Source: Polaribacter sp. ALD11
GTDB taxonomy: Bacteria > Bacteroidota > Bacteroidia > Flavobacteriales > Flavobacteriaceae
Direction: 5' to 3'
Length of the DNA stretch: 64,000 nt
NCBI RefSeq assembly: GCF_002831685.1
Contig: NZ_CP025119.1
Span: forward strand, 2,814,501 to 2,878,500
Positions 34,948 to 44,451 of the stretch are shown here, in pieces. Position 1 is the first letter of the stretch; each line of letters begins with the position of its first letter. Under the pieces are notes generated by a model. That model saw only the letters and a list, made by a program, of their open reading frames with translations, had not been told where the DNA came from and searched no databases. A program made the position numbers and the translations under genes.

Positions 34948-36756
34948 ATGGCATTAGTAACATCTAAGGAAATTGCACAAGTAATTGGTTTACAGAAATT
35001 TGGGTTTTTAGGAACTTTTGTCGGTTGGATTCTTTTAAGGATACTTCGCATATCATCTATCAATAAAATTTATGAAAACAACAAAAACAAATCTGATTTA
35101 GATTTTTTAAACGGAATCTTAGATGATTGTAAGATAAAATTCGAAATACCTGAAGATGATTTAAAAAGGATTCCTAAAGAAGGACCATTTATTACAGTTT
35201 CAAATCACCCTTTGGGCGGAATTGATGGCGTTTTATTGTTAAAGTTGTTAATTGAAAAAAGAGCAGATTATAAAATAATTGCTAATTTTTTACTGCACAG
35301 AATAGCGCCTTTAAAGCCTTATGTAATGCCGGTAAATCCTTTTGAAACAAGAAAAGATGCAAAATCTAGTGTTGCAGGTATTAAGAGTGCATTGATGCAT
35401 TTAAGGGAAGGGAAACCGATGGGTATTTTCCCAGCCGGAGAAGTTTCTACTTATAAAGACGGAAAGTTAAATGTAGATAAACCTTGGGAAGAAGGCGCAG
35501 TAAGGTTTATTAAAAAAGCAAATGTACCTGTAATTCCTATTTATTTTCACGCAAAAAATAGTAGGTTATTTTATATTTTATCTAAGTTTTCCGATACTTT
35601 AAGAACTGCAAAACTACCATCTGAGGTGATGTATCAAGGAGGTAGAGTTATTAAAGTAAGAATAGGAAAACCTATTTCAGTAAAAGATCAAAATGAATTT
35701 AAAGATATTGCTGCTTTCTCAGAATTTATTAGAAAGAAAACGTACATGTTGGCGAATCCTTTTGAGAAAGCCCATAAATTAATTTCTAGGGGAAATATTA
35801 AGATTAAAAAAACTGCTAGAAAAATAACACTTCAAAGAAATTCAGAATTCTTTGTAAAAGAGATAAATGCATTAAGAGACAAAGATAGCAGACTGTTAGA
35901 AAGTAAGAATTATGAAGTCTTTTTTGCTAGAGCTAAAGACATTCCTAATTTATTACATGAAATAGGTAGATTGCGTGAAATTACTTTTAGAGCTGTTGGT
36001 GAAGGTACCAATAAAGAAATAGATTTAGATAAGTTCGATAAATATTACCACCATTTATTACTGTGGGATTCTGTAGAAGGTAAATTGGCAGGTGCTTATA
36101 GAATGGGACTTGGAAGAGAGATTTATAAAAAACACGGAATCAATGGTTTTTATGTACAAACCTTGTTTAGAATTGAGCCCGAATTGCATCAAATGATGGA
36201 AAATACAATAGAAATGGGTAGAGCTTTTATTATTGGTGAATACCAGCAGAAACCAATGCCTCTATTTTTATTATGGAAAGGAATTGTACATGTAACATTG
36301 CGTTATCCTGAATATAAATATTTAATGGGTGGTGTTTCAATTAGTAATCAATTTTCAGATTTCTCGAAATCTTTGATGATTGAGTTTATGAAATCACATT
36401 ATTACGATCCGTATATTGCACAATATATTCGTCCTAAGAAAGAATTTAAAGTGAAGCTAAAAGATGGTGATAAAGATTTTGTATTTGATGCAACCAAAGC
36501 AGATATGCAAAAATTCGATAAAATTATCGATGAAATTGAACCAGGAGCATTAAGAATACCTGTGTTAATTAAAAAGTATGTGAAGCAGAATGCACGTTTG
36601 GTAGCATTTAATGTAGATCCTAAATTTAACAATGCAGTAGACGGTTTAATGTATATTAAGGTAGCAGACATACCAGAAAGTACAGTAAAACCTGTGATGG
36701 AAGAATTTCAAGCAGAGTTAGAGCGTAAGGCTACGGAGCTTCAGAAAGACAAATAA
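34948..36756 (+). CDS. Two-domain acyltransferase, OlsF-type (ornithine/aminolipid synthesis)
   Basis: The 602-residue protein fuses two acyltransferases. The N-terminal half is PlsC/OlsA-like, with NHPLGGID (His87, Asp93) and GIFPAGEVS. The C-terminal half (about 310-520) is an OlsB-like GNAT-type N-acyltransferase with LAGAYRMGLGREI and EMGRAFIIGEYQ. Together these catalyse both acylations of aminolipid synthesis: N-acylation of ornithine or glycine, then O-acylation to the mature lipid. I recall the fused form being named OlsF in Serratia and Flavobacterium. The head-group amino acid cannot be told from the sequence. The protein has one N-terminal hydrophobic helix (about 18-35). It is monocistronic. 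Confidence 0.85.
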   Translation: MALVTSKEIAQVIGLQKFGFLGTFVGWILLRILRISSINKIYENNKNKSDLDFLNGILDDCKIKFEIPEDDLKRIPKEGPFITVSNHPLGGIDGVLLLKLLIEKRADYKIIANFLLHRIAPLKPYVMPVNPFETRKDAKSSVAGIKSALMHLREGKPMGIFPAGEVSTYKDGKLNVDKPWEEGAVRFIKKANVPVIPIYFHAKNSRLFYILSKFSDTLRTAKLPSEVMYQGGRVIKVRIGKPISVKDQNEFKDIAAFSEFIRKKTYMLANPFEKAHKLISRGNIKIKKTARKITLQRNSEFFVKEINALRDKDSRLLESKNYEVFFARAKDIPNLLHEIGRLREITFRAVGEGTNKEIDLDKFDKYYHHLLLWDSVEGKLAGAYRMGLGREIYKKHGINGFYVQTLFRIEPELHQMMENTIEMGRAFIIGEYQQKPMPLFLLWKGIVHVTLRYPEYKYLMGGVSISNQFSDFSKSLMIEFMKSHYYDPYIAQYIRPKKEFKVKLKDGDKDFVFDATKADMQKFDKIIDEIEPGALRIPVLIKKYVKQNARLVAFNVDPKFNNAVDGLMYIKVADIPESTVKPVMEEFQAELERKATELQKDK

Positions 36757-37100
36757 TTTTGTTTTTATTTGGGCGTTACCCGAAAAGGGTCGGGCTTTAC
36801 GTTGCAAGTCCTCGTTCGTTCCTCTCTGTGGGCTTTTCTCTACAATCCCTAACGCAGGCTAGTCTATAGAGGTAAGTTTTTTTTAATTATTTCTTTTCTT
36901 GTTAATATTATTTGTTAACGTTCGTTTTAACTAGTGGTATTCTGGGGGTAAAAACTTTAATGGTACTTGTTGCAAAGGGTTACTTGTAGTTATTTTTTGA
37001 CTTAATTAGCCATAATTTACTCATAAACCTGACAAAAAAGCAGTCTTTTTTCATTTGGTATAGTTTTCGCTTTTAGAGTAAGAGTACTAAAACAAAACAC
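36757..37100. other. Intergenic region holding structured repeat copy B
   Basis: After the OlsF-type gene this gap holds repeat copy B (36771-36855) and then AT-rich sequence leading to the promoter of the small membrane gene. A near-consensus -7 (TAGTTTTC, about 37062) lies before 37101. No ORF is convincing. Confidence 0.6.
36771..36855 (+). repeat. Structured GCGTTA...TAACGC repeat, copy B
   Basis: It begins GGGCGTTACCC and ends AATCCCTAACGC. The first hairpin is ACCC/GGGT around GAAA(A). The middle differs from the other copies (TCCTCGTTCGTTCCTC), so this is the most diverged member. Confidence 0.75.
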
Positions 37101-37457
37101 ATGAAAACATTTTTAAAAATTTTGTTAACAGCACTTGCAGTAATTGTGTTGGCTAATATTTTACCAGGTGTAGCAGTTTCTGGTTATGTTTCTGCAATTA
37201 TAGTTGCAGCAGTAATTGCATTGCTAAACATGATTGTAAGACCTTTGTTAATCTTCTTTACATTGCCAGCAACAATCGTCACTTTTGGTCTATTTATCTT
37301 TGTAATAAATGCAATTATAATCATTTTGGCAGACAAATTAGTAACTGGTTTTACGGTTTCAGGCTTTTGGACAGCTTTATTTTTTAGTATTTTACTATCT
37401 ATATTTAGATCTGCATTGTTTTCGTTACTAAAGGAAGATAAGAGAATTAATAACTAA
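37101..37457 (+). CDS. Phage holin-like (YvlD/DUF360) four-helix membrane protein
   Basis: The 118-residue protein has four hydrophobic helices (about 3-20, 28-45, 52-75, 85-108) and the family segment LNMIVRPLLIFFTLPATIVTFGLF. The 'phage holin' name is historical. These are chromosomal YvlD-like proteins of unknown role, often stress-linked. There is no phage context here. It is monocistronic. Confidence 0.85.
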   Translation: MKTFLKILLTALAVIVLANILPGVAVSGYVSAIIVAAVIALLNMIVRPLLIFFTLPATIVTFGLFIFVINAIIIILADKLVTGFTVSGFWTALFFSILLSIFRSALFSLLKEDKRINN

Positions 37458-37611
37458 TTTTTTATTGGAGGTTTTGCTGAGAACTCTTCAGAATATTTCC
37501 GAAGAAAAAAAAGAATAATACTATAATTAAACTAATGATAATCAGTGTAATTAGAATTTATAATATTTAGCATTTTAGATATTTCTATGTGAAATAGAAC
37601 AGATTAAACAC

Positions 37612-37642
37612 TTGTTAGCTAATTATTTTTTAATTAATTTTG
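37612..37642 (+). promoter_or_regulatory. Promoter of tig (TTG, 20-base spacer, TAATTTTG)
   Basis: The -33 TTG (37612-37614) and the perfect -7 TAATTTTG (37635-37642) are separated by 20 bases, as in the Bacteroidota consensus. The start is expected about 30 bases before ATG 37676. Confidence 0.75.
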
Positions 37643-37675
37643 CACTCGATTTTTTTAAGATAAAAGAACAAAGAA

Positions 37676-38998
37676 ATGAATATTACAAGAGAAAATAGAG
37701 ATGCGTTAAACGCAGTTGTAAAAGTTGATATTGTTGCAGATGACTATCAAGCAAAAGTTTCAGCACTGTTAGAAGATCACCGTAAAAAAGCAAATGTTCC
37801 TGGTTTTAGAAAAGGACAAGTGCCAATGGGAATGATTAAAAAGCAGTATGGTAAATCTTTAATGATAGATGAGGTTAACAAGGTTTTACAAGCATCTTTA
37901 AATACATATTTACAAGAAGAAAAGTTAGAGCTTTTAGGTAATCCGTTACCTAGAGTTAAAGAAGATTTTAACTGGGATGCAGAAACGCTTTCTTTTGAGT
38001 TTGAATTAGGTTTAGCGCCACAATTTGATGTAGATTTAAAATCTAAAAAGAAAGTAACAGAATACAATATTATTGCTACAGAAGAATTACTAGACGAAGA
38101 AATGAAGAATATTCAAATTCGTTATGGTAAGGTTTCTCCTCTAGAAGAAGCTACTGCAGACTCTAACATAACGGGTGCTTTTGTAAATGAGGAAAAAGAA
38201 ATCAATAAAAAAGGGACTTTCTTAGTAAGTGATTTGCAAGGTAAAAAGAACGAAAAGAAGTTTATTGGAGCTAAAATTGGTGATGTAATTGAGTTAGAGA
38301 CTAAGAAATTATTTGAAAACGATCATAAATTACAACAAATTTTAGAAGTTTCTCATGATGAAATTCACGATTTAGACATTCCTGTTACTTTAACAATAGA
38401 AGAGGTTACAAAGACCGAACCAGCAGATTTAGATAAAGAGTTGTTCGATAAATTATTCCCTGATGGAAGTGTTTCTAATGCAGAAGAATTAAGAGCAAAA
38501 ATTAAAGAAGACGCAGAAAAGCAATTCAAGCAACAAGGAGATCAACAATTATTAAATGCAATTACAGAGCACTTAGTTGAAACAACAAAGTTTGATTTGC
38601 CGTCAGAATTTTTACAAAAATGGTTGCAAAATGCTGGTGAGAAACCATTAACGGCTGAAGAAGCTAAAGCTGAATTTGATAAATCTGAAACAGGTTTACG
38701 TTACCAATTAATCGAAGGAAAGATTATGAAGGATAATGATATTAAATTAGAGTATACAGAATTGGTAGAATATGCAAAAGGATTTATCCGTACGCAGATG
38801 GCTCAGTTTGGTAACATGAATCCAGAAGAAAAAGAATTGGACGAAATTGCTGGTAGAATTTTACAAAATCAAGAAGAAGCTCAGAAATTACAATCTCAAT
38901 TAATTAGTCAGAAATTATTGGCTTTTTACAAAGAAAACATGAGTTTTAAAACAAAAGAACTTTCTTACGAAGCGTTTACAAAAGAAGTTTATAAGTAG
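37676..38998 (+). CDS. tig: Trigger factor
   Basis: The 440-residue chaperone has the N-terminal ribosome-binding domain with the signature region VPGFRKGQVPMGMIKKQYG (close to the GFRxGxxP L23-docking loop). A divergent FKBP-type PPIase domain follows (about 150-250), then a helical C-terminal substrate domain. It binds nascent chains at the exit tunnel. It is followed by its own terminator and then clpP and clpX, the classic tig-clpP-clpX order, although here the genes appear to be separate transcription units. Confidence 0.96.
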   Translation: MNITRENRDALNAVVKVDIVADDYQAKVSALLEDHRKKANVPGFRKGQVPMGMIKKQYGKSLMIDEVNKVLQASLNTYLQEEKLELLGNPLPRVKEDFNWDAETLSFEFELGLAPQFDVDLKSKKKVTEYNIIATEELLDEEMKNIQIRYGKVSPLEEATADSNITGAFVNEEKEINKKGTFLVSDLQGKKNEKKFIGAKIGDVIELETKKLFENDHKLQQILEVSHDEIHDLDIPVTLTIEEVTKTEPADLDKELFDKLFPDGSVSNAEELRAKIKEDAEKQFKQQGDQQLLNAITEHLVETTKFDLPSEFLQKWLQNAGEKPLTAEEAKAEFDKSETGLRYQLIEGKIMKDNDIKLEYTELVEYAKGFIRTQMAQFGNMNPEEKELDEIAGRILQNQEEAQKLQSQLISQKLLAFYKENMSFKTKELSYEAFTKEVYK

Positions 38999-39061
38999 TC
39001 TTAGGCTATTTTTAGAATCTCACTAGGTTGTTTTTAACTACGTGTAGATATATAAAAATAA

Positions 39062-39091
39062 AAACCTGAATTGTTAGATTCAGGTTTTTTT
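39062..39091 (+). terminator. Terminator of tig
   Basis: AAACCTGAA (39062-39070) pairs with TTCAGGTTT (39079-39087), followed by T. It separates tig from clpP. Confidence 0.88.
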
Positions 39092-39164
39092 ACCGACAAA
39101 CTGAAACAAAATAGTAAGAAATAGTTCTTATATTTACAAAACAAATATTAAAAGAAGCAGAATA

Positions 39165-39827
39165 ATGGATTACGGAAAAGAGTTCGAGAAATACGCAACA
39201 AAACATCACGGAATTAGTAGTACCAATTATACAAAAATAACAAGTAGTTTAACGCCATACATTATGGAAGAACGTCAAATGAACATCACTCAAATGGATG
39301 TTTTTTCACGTTTAATGATGGACAGAATTATTTTCTTAGGAACAGGAATTAACGATCAAGTAGCTAATATTATTCAGGCGCAATTATTGTTCTTAGAAAG
39401 TGTAGATGCAAATAAAGATATTTCAATTTATATAAACTCTCCTGGAGGAGGCGTATATGCAGGTTTAGGTATTTATGATACAATGCAATTTATAAAACCA
39501 GATGTTGCAACAATTTGTACAGGAATGGCAGCTTCTATGGGTGCTGTCTTAATGTGTGCAGGAGAAAAAGGAAAACGTTCTGCGTTACCACACTCTAGAA
39601 TTATGATTCACCAACCTTTAGGTGGGGCGCAAGGGCAAGCTTCTGATATTGAAATTACTGCGAGAGAAATTATAAAGTTAAAAGATGAATTGTATGAAAT
39701 TATCTCAAACCATTCTGGTCAAACTTTAGAAAAAGTACACAATGATTCTGATAGAGATTATTGGATGAGAGCAGATGAAGCAAAAGTATACGGAATGATT
39801 GATGAAGTCTTAGAGAGAAAGAAATAA
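39165..39827 (+). CDS. clpP: ATP-dependent Clp protease proteolytic subunit ClpP
   Basis: The 220-residue protein has the catalytic triad Ser124 (GMAASMGA), His149 ([10 protein letters not shown]) and Asp198 (DSDRDYW). The N-terminus is longer than usual and may be processed. ClpP forms the tetradecameric chamber used by ClpX. The gene is followed by clpX after 91 bases. A near-consensus -7 (TATATTTA) lies upstream. Confidence 0.97.
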   Translation: MDYGKEFEKYATKHHGISSTNYTKITSSLTPYIMEERQMNITQMDVFSRLMMDRIIFLGTGINDQVANIIQAQLLFLESVDANKDISIYINSPGGGVYAGLGIYDTMQFIKPDVATICTGMAASMGAVLMCAGEKGKRSALPHSRIMIHQPLGGAQGQASDIEITAREIIKLKDELYEIISNHSGQTLEKVHNDSDRDYWMRADEAKVYGMIDEVLERKK

Positions 39828-39918
39828 ATAGTTTGCAATAAGCAATAAGCGATCTGTAGTACGCCCTTAAAAGTGCTGCTGTCTAACGCTTAAAGCCTAA
39901 GGCCTAAAGCAAGGAATA

Positions 39919-41160
39919 ATGTCGAAAGAAGAAAATTTAGAATGTTCGTTTTGCGGACGAAAAAAAGCAGAAACCGACTTGCTAATTGCAGGTATGGATG
40001 CTCATATTTGTGATAAATGTATAGAACAAGCACATGGTATTGTAGAGGAAGAAGTTTCTGAAACAAAAACGAATGGTTTGTCTAAAGACTTAACACTTAG
40101 AAAGCCGATACAAATTAAAGAGTTCTTAGATCAATATATTATTGGTCAAGATGAAACAAAGCGTTCTATGTCTGTTGCTGTTTATAATCATTATAAGAGA
40201 TTATTGCAGACAAAAGATAGTGAAGATGATGATGTTGAGATCGAAAAATCTAACATTGTTTTAGTAGGTGAAACCGGAACAGGAAAAACCTTAGTAGCAA
40301 AAACAATTGCAAGAATGCTAAACGTACCCTTTGCTATTGTAGACGCAACTGTATTAACACAAGCAGGATATGTTGGTGAAGATGTAGAAAGTATTTTAAG
40401 TAAATTGTTGCAAGCTGCAGACTATGATGTAGAAAAGGCGCAAAGGGGTATTATTTTTATTGATGAAATTGATAAAATTGCCAGAAAAGGAGACAACCCA
40501 TCTATAACAAGAGATGTTTCTGGTGAAGGTGTTCAGCAAGCATTATTAAAATTACTAGAAGGAACCGTTGTAAATGTTGCACCTAAAGGTGGAAGAAAGC
40601 ATCCTGAACAGAAATTTATAGAGGTAGACACCAAAGAGATTTTATTTATTGCGGGTGGAGCATTTTCTGGAATTGAAAGATTTATTAGCAAGCGTTTAAA
40701 CATGCAAGCGGTAGGTTTTACAGCATCTTTAGATGATGATAAAGTAGATGAAGAGAACTTGTTAAAATACATTATCCCTTCAGATTTAAAAGCATTTGGT
40801 TTAATTCCTGAAATTATTGGACGTTTACCTGTTTTAAGCTACATGAATCCTCTAGATGCTATTACATTAAGAGCCATTTTAACAGAACCTAAAAATGCTA
40901 TTATAAAACAATATTCTAAGTTGTTTACAATGGATGAAGTTGATTTTACAATAGAAGAAGGAGCGTTAAATTATATTGTAGAAAAAGCGGTTGAATATAA
41001 ACTAGGTGCAAGAGGTTTGCGTTCTTTATGTGAAGCAATTTTTACAGATGCCATGTTTGAGCTACCTAGTTCAGATGAAAAAATATTTAATGTTACCAAA
41101 GAATATGCAGAAGCAAAATTAACGAACACTGCATTGAAGAAATTAAAAGCAGCTTCGTAA
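39919..41160 (+). CDS. clpX: ATP-dependent Clp protease ATP-binding subunit ClpX
   Basis: The 413-residue AAA+ unfoldase has the N-terminal zinc-binding domain (ECSFCGRKK and HICDKC). The Walker A GETGTGKT, Walker [11 protein letters not shown], the GYVGEDVES pore loop and the IGF-type loop region GLIPEIIGR are all visible. It unfolds substrates for ClpP. A strong terminator follows. Confidence 0.97.
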   Translation: MSKEENLECSFCGRKKAETDLLIAGMDAHICDKCIEQAHGIVEEEVSETKTNGLSKDLTLRKPIQIKEFLDQYIIGQDETKRSMSVAVYNHYKRLLQTKDSEDDDVEIEKSNIVLVGETGTGKTLVAKTIARMLNVPFAIVDATVLTQAGYVGEDVESILSKLLQAADYDVEKAQRGIIFIDEIDKIARKGDNPSITRDVSGEGVQQALLKLLEGTVVNVAPKGGRKHPEQKFIEVDTKEILFIAGGAFSGIERFISKRLNMQAVGFTASLDDDKVDEENLLKYIIPSDLKAFGLIPEIIGRLPVLSYMNPLDAITLRAILTEPKNAIIKQYSKLFTMDEVDFTIEEGALNYIVEKAVEYKLGARGLRSLCEAIFTDAMFELPSSDEKIFNVTKEYAEAKLTNTALKKLKAAS

Positions 41161-41200
41161 TTTTATAAAATGTTACATCGAGCAAGTCGAGATGAAAAAT

Positions 41201-41236
41201 AAAACCTCACTATTATAATGTAGTGAGGTTTTTTTT
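41201..41236 (+). terminator. Terminator of clpX
   Basis: AAAACCTCACTA (41201-41212) pairs with TAGTGAGGTTTT (41221-41232) and continues into a T-tract. Confidence 0.92.
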
Positions 41237-41275
41237 ATTTTATCAAAATGAAAAATATTAGAAACATCTAATTCT

Positions 41276-41283
41276 TATATTTG
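41276..41283 (+). promoter_or_regulatory. -7 box (TATATTTG) for dnaG
   Basis: A perfect TAnnTTTG lies 24 bases before ATG 41308. Confidence 0.6.
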
Positions 41284-41307
41284 TATTCCTTTTTAATACG
41301 CCACTAA

Positions 41308-43311
41308 ATGATATCAAGAAGTACCATAGACCGAGTTTTTGAGACCGCAAGAGTAGAAGAGGTTATTGGAGAGTTTGTTCAACTAAAAAAAGCAGGAAGT
41401 AATTTCAAAGGGTTAAGTCCGTTTGTAGATGAAAAATCACCTTCATTTGTAGTATCTCCAGTAAAACAAATTTGGAAAGATTTTTCTACAGGAAAAGGAG
41501 GGAATGCGATTTCATTTCTAATGGAACATGAGCATTACACATATCCTGAAGCTATTAAATGGTTAGCGAAAAGGTACAATATAGAAATAGAAGAGACAGA
41601 GCAATCTAGCGAGGAAAAAGCGCAAATGAATGAAAGGGAAAGCATGTTTATGGTTTCTACATTTGCTAAAGATTATTTTCATGATATAATGCTAAATTCT
41701 AACAAAGGAAAAGCAATCGGACTTTCTTACTTTAAAGAACGTGGTTTTACAGATGAAACTATAAAAACCTTTGAGTTAGGCTATTGTTTAGATGAATGGG
41801 ATGCTTTTACAAATGCCGCTTTAGCTAAAGGATATGATTTAAAATATTTAGCTTCAACCGGAGTAACAATCGTAAAAGAGAACAGACAATTCGACCGTTT
41901 TAAAGGGCGTGTTATGTTTCCAATTCACTCTATGTCTGGTAGAATTTTAGGTTTTGGAGGTAGAATTTTAACTGCAGATAAAAAAGCAGCGAAATATTTA
42001 AACTCTCCAGAAAGCGATATTTATCATAAAAGTAAAATTTTATATGGTCTTTTTCAAGCGAAGAAAGATATAGCAAAACAAGACAATTGTTATTTGGTAG
42101 AAGGCTATACAGACGTAATTTCCTTCCATCAATCTGGGGTAGAAAATGTAGTTGCTTCCTCAGGAACGGCATTGTCGTCAGATCAAATTAGATTGGTTAA
42201 TAGACTTACTAAAAATATTACGGTACTTTTTGACGGTGATGCTGCAGGAATGAGAGCTTCTATTCGTGGAATTGACATCATTCTAGAGCAAGGAATGAAT
42301 GTAAAAGTGGTTCAATTTCCTGATGGAGAAGACCCAGACAGTTTTGCAAAATCACATTCAAATGCAGAGCTAAAAACTTATTTAGAAGATGCTGCACAAG
42401 ATTTTATCAACTTTAAAGTTTCTCTTTTATTAAAAGATTCAAATAATGATCCTATAAAAAAAGCGGGTGTAATTAGAGATATTGTGGTAAGTATTTCTAA
42501 AATTCCTGATGGCATTCAGCGTGAAGTGTATGTGCAAGAATGTGCAAGAATTATGGAAGTTTCTGAACGTGTTTTGTTTAGTGAATTGGCACAAATTATA
42601 AAAAAAGGAGAGCAAGAAAAAAGCAAAGCAAGTAGACAACAAAGTAGATCGCAACAAGACCCTAATGAACCACCACCAGAATATTTTATGGAGCAAGAGC
42701 AAGCTAAAATGGGATTGGTAAAAGGTGGTACTTCAACAGAAAAAATAGATCAACTTTCTATTTTAGAAAAAGAAATTATTAGAATTTTATTATTATTTGG
42801 TAATGAAGTCGCCGAATTTATCGAAGAAATTGAAAATGAAGATGAACAAGGAAAAGTAACCACAACTTCAAGAAAATATAATAATAATGTTTCTGCAGAG
42901 ATTTATGTGCATTTGCAAGATGATGAAACAGAATTTACAAATATTATTTTTCAAGAGATTTATACAGAGATAATCCATCAATTAAATCAATTTGAAAAAT
43001 TAGAAATAGATACTTTAGTAAATCATAAAAATTCTGATATTTCATCGACAGTTACTTCTATTTTAATGGATGAAGAAAAGCATCAATTAAGCGATTGGGA
43101 GGGGCAAAATATTGAGGTAAAAACGGCTTTAGAGATCTTACCCAAGTTAGTAAGCGATGCTGTTTTTAATTTGAGAAGGGTTTTAATAGGAAAGAAAATT
43201 GAAGAGTTGGTAAAAGAAGCTAGTGCAGAAATTGCAATAGATTTAGAAACAATAAAAAGCTATACAGGTCTAAGAATCAGTCTTTTTGAGAAATTAAATA
43301 GAGTTGTATAA
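41308..43311 (+). CDS. dnaG: DNA primase DnaG lacking the zinc ligands
   Basis: The 667-residue protein is a clear DnaG. It has an N-terminal CHC2-type domain, a TOPRIM catalytic core with YLVEGYTDVISFHQSG (acidic residue) and FDGDAAGMRA, and a C-terminal helicase-interacting region. In the N-terminal domain the fold is kept (LSPFVDEKSPSFVVSP, then IWKDFSTGKGGN), but the four zinc positions are Ser37, Val40, Asp58 and Thr61 instead of Cys/His/Cys/Cys. Zinc therefore cannot be bound there. The domain normally helps choose initiation sites. It should still make RNA primers for replication. Confidence 0.95.
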   Translation: MISRSTIDRVFETARVEEVIGEFVQLKKAGSNFKGLSPFVDEKSPSFVVSPVKQIWKDFSTGKGGNAISFLMEHEHYTYPEAIKWLAKRYNIEIEETEQSSEEKAQMNERESMFMVSTFAKDYFHDIMLNSNKGKAIGLSYFKERGFTDETIKTFELGYCLDEWDAFTNAALAKGYDLKYLASTGVTIVKENRQFDRFKGRVMFPIHSMSGRILGFGGRILTADKKAAKYLNSPESDIYHKSKILYGLFQAKKDIAKQDNCYLVEGYTDVISFHQSGVENVVASSGTALSSDQIRLVNRLTKNITVLFDGDAAGMRASIRGIDIILEQGMNVKVVQFPDGEDPDSFAKSHSNAELKTYLEDAAQDFINFKVSLLLKDSNNDPIKKAGVIRDIVVSISKIPDGIQREVYVQECARIMEVSERVLFSELAQIIKKGEQEKSKASRQQSRSQQDPNEPPPEYFMEQEQAKMGLVKGGTSTEKIDQLSILEKEIIRILLLFGNEVAEFIEEIENEDEQGKVTTTSRKYNNNVSAEIYVHLQDDETEFTNIIFQEIYTEIIHQLNQFEKLEIDTLVNHKNSDISSTVTSILMDEEKHQLSDWEGQNIEVKTALEILPKLVSDAVFNLRRVLIGKKIEELVKEASAEIAIDLETIKSYTGLRISLFEKLNRVV

Positions 43312-43411
43312 GGTTATTAAATTGTAAAATAAGGTGTTTTCCCCTAGGTAGTATTCATTTATAAGAATAGTTTTTTTGTATATTGCACTTGCTAAAGAAA
43401 AATACTCGATT

Positions 43412-43543
43412 ATGAAAAGAATTTTACAACTATTAAAAATTGTTCAGTTATTTGTTTTTTTACCTTTTGAAATTTCTAAAGGCTCGAAAAAAAGAGCTTA
43501 TATGAGAATCAAAAAAATGATGATTTCAGCTAATATCTTATAG
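43412..43543 (+). CDS. Small basic protein (43 aa), hypothetical
   Basis: I read this ORF directly. It has a hydrophobic N-terminal part (residues about 5-19, LLKIVQLFVFLPF) and a strongly basic second half (SKGSKKRAYMRIKK). It sits alone between dnaG and a bidirectional terminator, after a -7-like TATATTGC. A real small membrane-associated peptide is plausible, but nothing identifies it. Confidence 0.4.
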   Translation: MKRILQLLKIVQLFVFLPFEISKGSKKRAYMRIKKMMISANIL

Positions 43544-43565
43544 AGTTTTAGAGTAAAACATAAAA

Positions 43566-43596
43566 AAAATCCCGTAAAATAATTTTACGGGATTTT
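43566..43596. terminator. Bidirectional terminator before nadE
   Basis: ATCCCGTAAAAT (43569-43580) pairs with ATTTTACGGGAT, flanked by A and T runs. It can end the plus-strand transcript (dnaG or the small ORF) and nadE on the minus strand. Confidence 0.88.
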
Positions 43597-43603
43597 TGTC
43601 TTT

Positions 43604-44392
43604 TTATTTTAATTCTTCTGGAATTTCACACAAAGGTATTGGTACCATTTTATGTTGGTTAATTCTATTTAGTCTTTCGTATATTTTAAAAACCTCTTGG
43701 TCTCTTCCTGAAAAATTGTTTTCAGTTTTTCCTTTATCTTGTTGTTTCATAGCCCATTCTAACTCGTCGTAAGAAGCGCCAATTTGATCTTCATCTGTTC
43801 TACTGTCTCCAAATAAGCCATCTGTGGGTTGTGCTTTTTGTATTGAATTGGGAACTTTTAAATAGGCTGCTAATTCATAGACTTCAGATTTCATTAAATC
43901 TGCAATCGGACTTAAATCTACACCACCGTCACCATATTTTGTGTAGAACCCTACTCCAAAATCTTCAACTTTATTACCTGTTCCCGCAACTAAATAGCTA
44001 TGTAAGCCAGCAAAGTAGTATAAAGTTGTCATACGTAATCTAGCTCTTGTGTTTGCTAAAGATAAATCTACCTTTGCAGAAGATTCTGTTTGTGGAACTA
44101 CGTTTTTAAAATCTTCAAAAGTAGAGGTTAAGTCTACTCTTACTTCAGAAACATTGCTAAACGCCTCTTTTAATTGTTTAATATGCTCTTCTGCTCTAGT
44201 GACCTGACTTTCTGCTTGATGAATTGGCATTTCTACACATAATGTAGGGAAACCTGTTTTTGCGCAAAGTGTAGAGGTAAGTGCAGAATCTATTCCGCCA
44301 GAAACACCAACAACAAAACCTTTTACCTTTGCGTTTTCAGCATATTCCTTTAACCAAGAAATAATATGAGTTGCTACTTTTTCTGTATTCAT
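43604..44392 (-). CDS. nadE: NH3-dependent NAD+ synthetase
   Basis: I use ATG 44392 (262 residues), because the longer reading frame adds a poor N-terminus. The pyrophosphatase P-loop VGVSGGIDSA (residues 28-37) and the later YFAGLHSYLVAGTGNKVEDFGVG region mark the ammonia-dependent type without a glutaminase domain. It adenylates and amidates nicotinic acid adenine dinucleotide to NAD. It is divergent from gldB, the same arrangement that I recall from Flavobacterium gldB loci. Confidence 0.94.
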   Translation of the reverse strand: MNTEKVATHIISWLKEYAENAKVKGFVVGVSGGIDSALTSTLCAKTGFPTLCVEMPIHQAESQVTRAEEHIKQLKEAFSNVSEVRVDLTSTFEDFKNVVPQTESSAKVDLSLANTRARLRMTTLYYFAGLHSYLVAGTGNKVEDFGVGFYTKYGDGGVDLSPIADLMKSEVYELAAYLKVPNSIQKAQPTDGLFGDSRTDEDQIGASYDELEWAMKQQDKGKTENNFSGRDQEVFKIYERLNRINQHKMVPIPLCEIPEELK

Positions 44393-44451
44393 TAGAGAAA
44401 CTATTTTAGTATTTTTATCGTTTGTAATTCTAACAGCAATATACAAAGTTT

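Noticed and set aside
36771..36855. tRNA-like or rRNA fragment because of its higher GC
   Set aside because: No cloverleaf or CCA-type end. The segment is explained as a member of the structured repeat family.
37101..37457. Possible prophage signal from a 'phage holin' annotation
   Set aside because: It belongs to the chromosomal YvlD-like family, and no phage genes are nearby.
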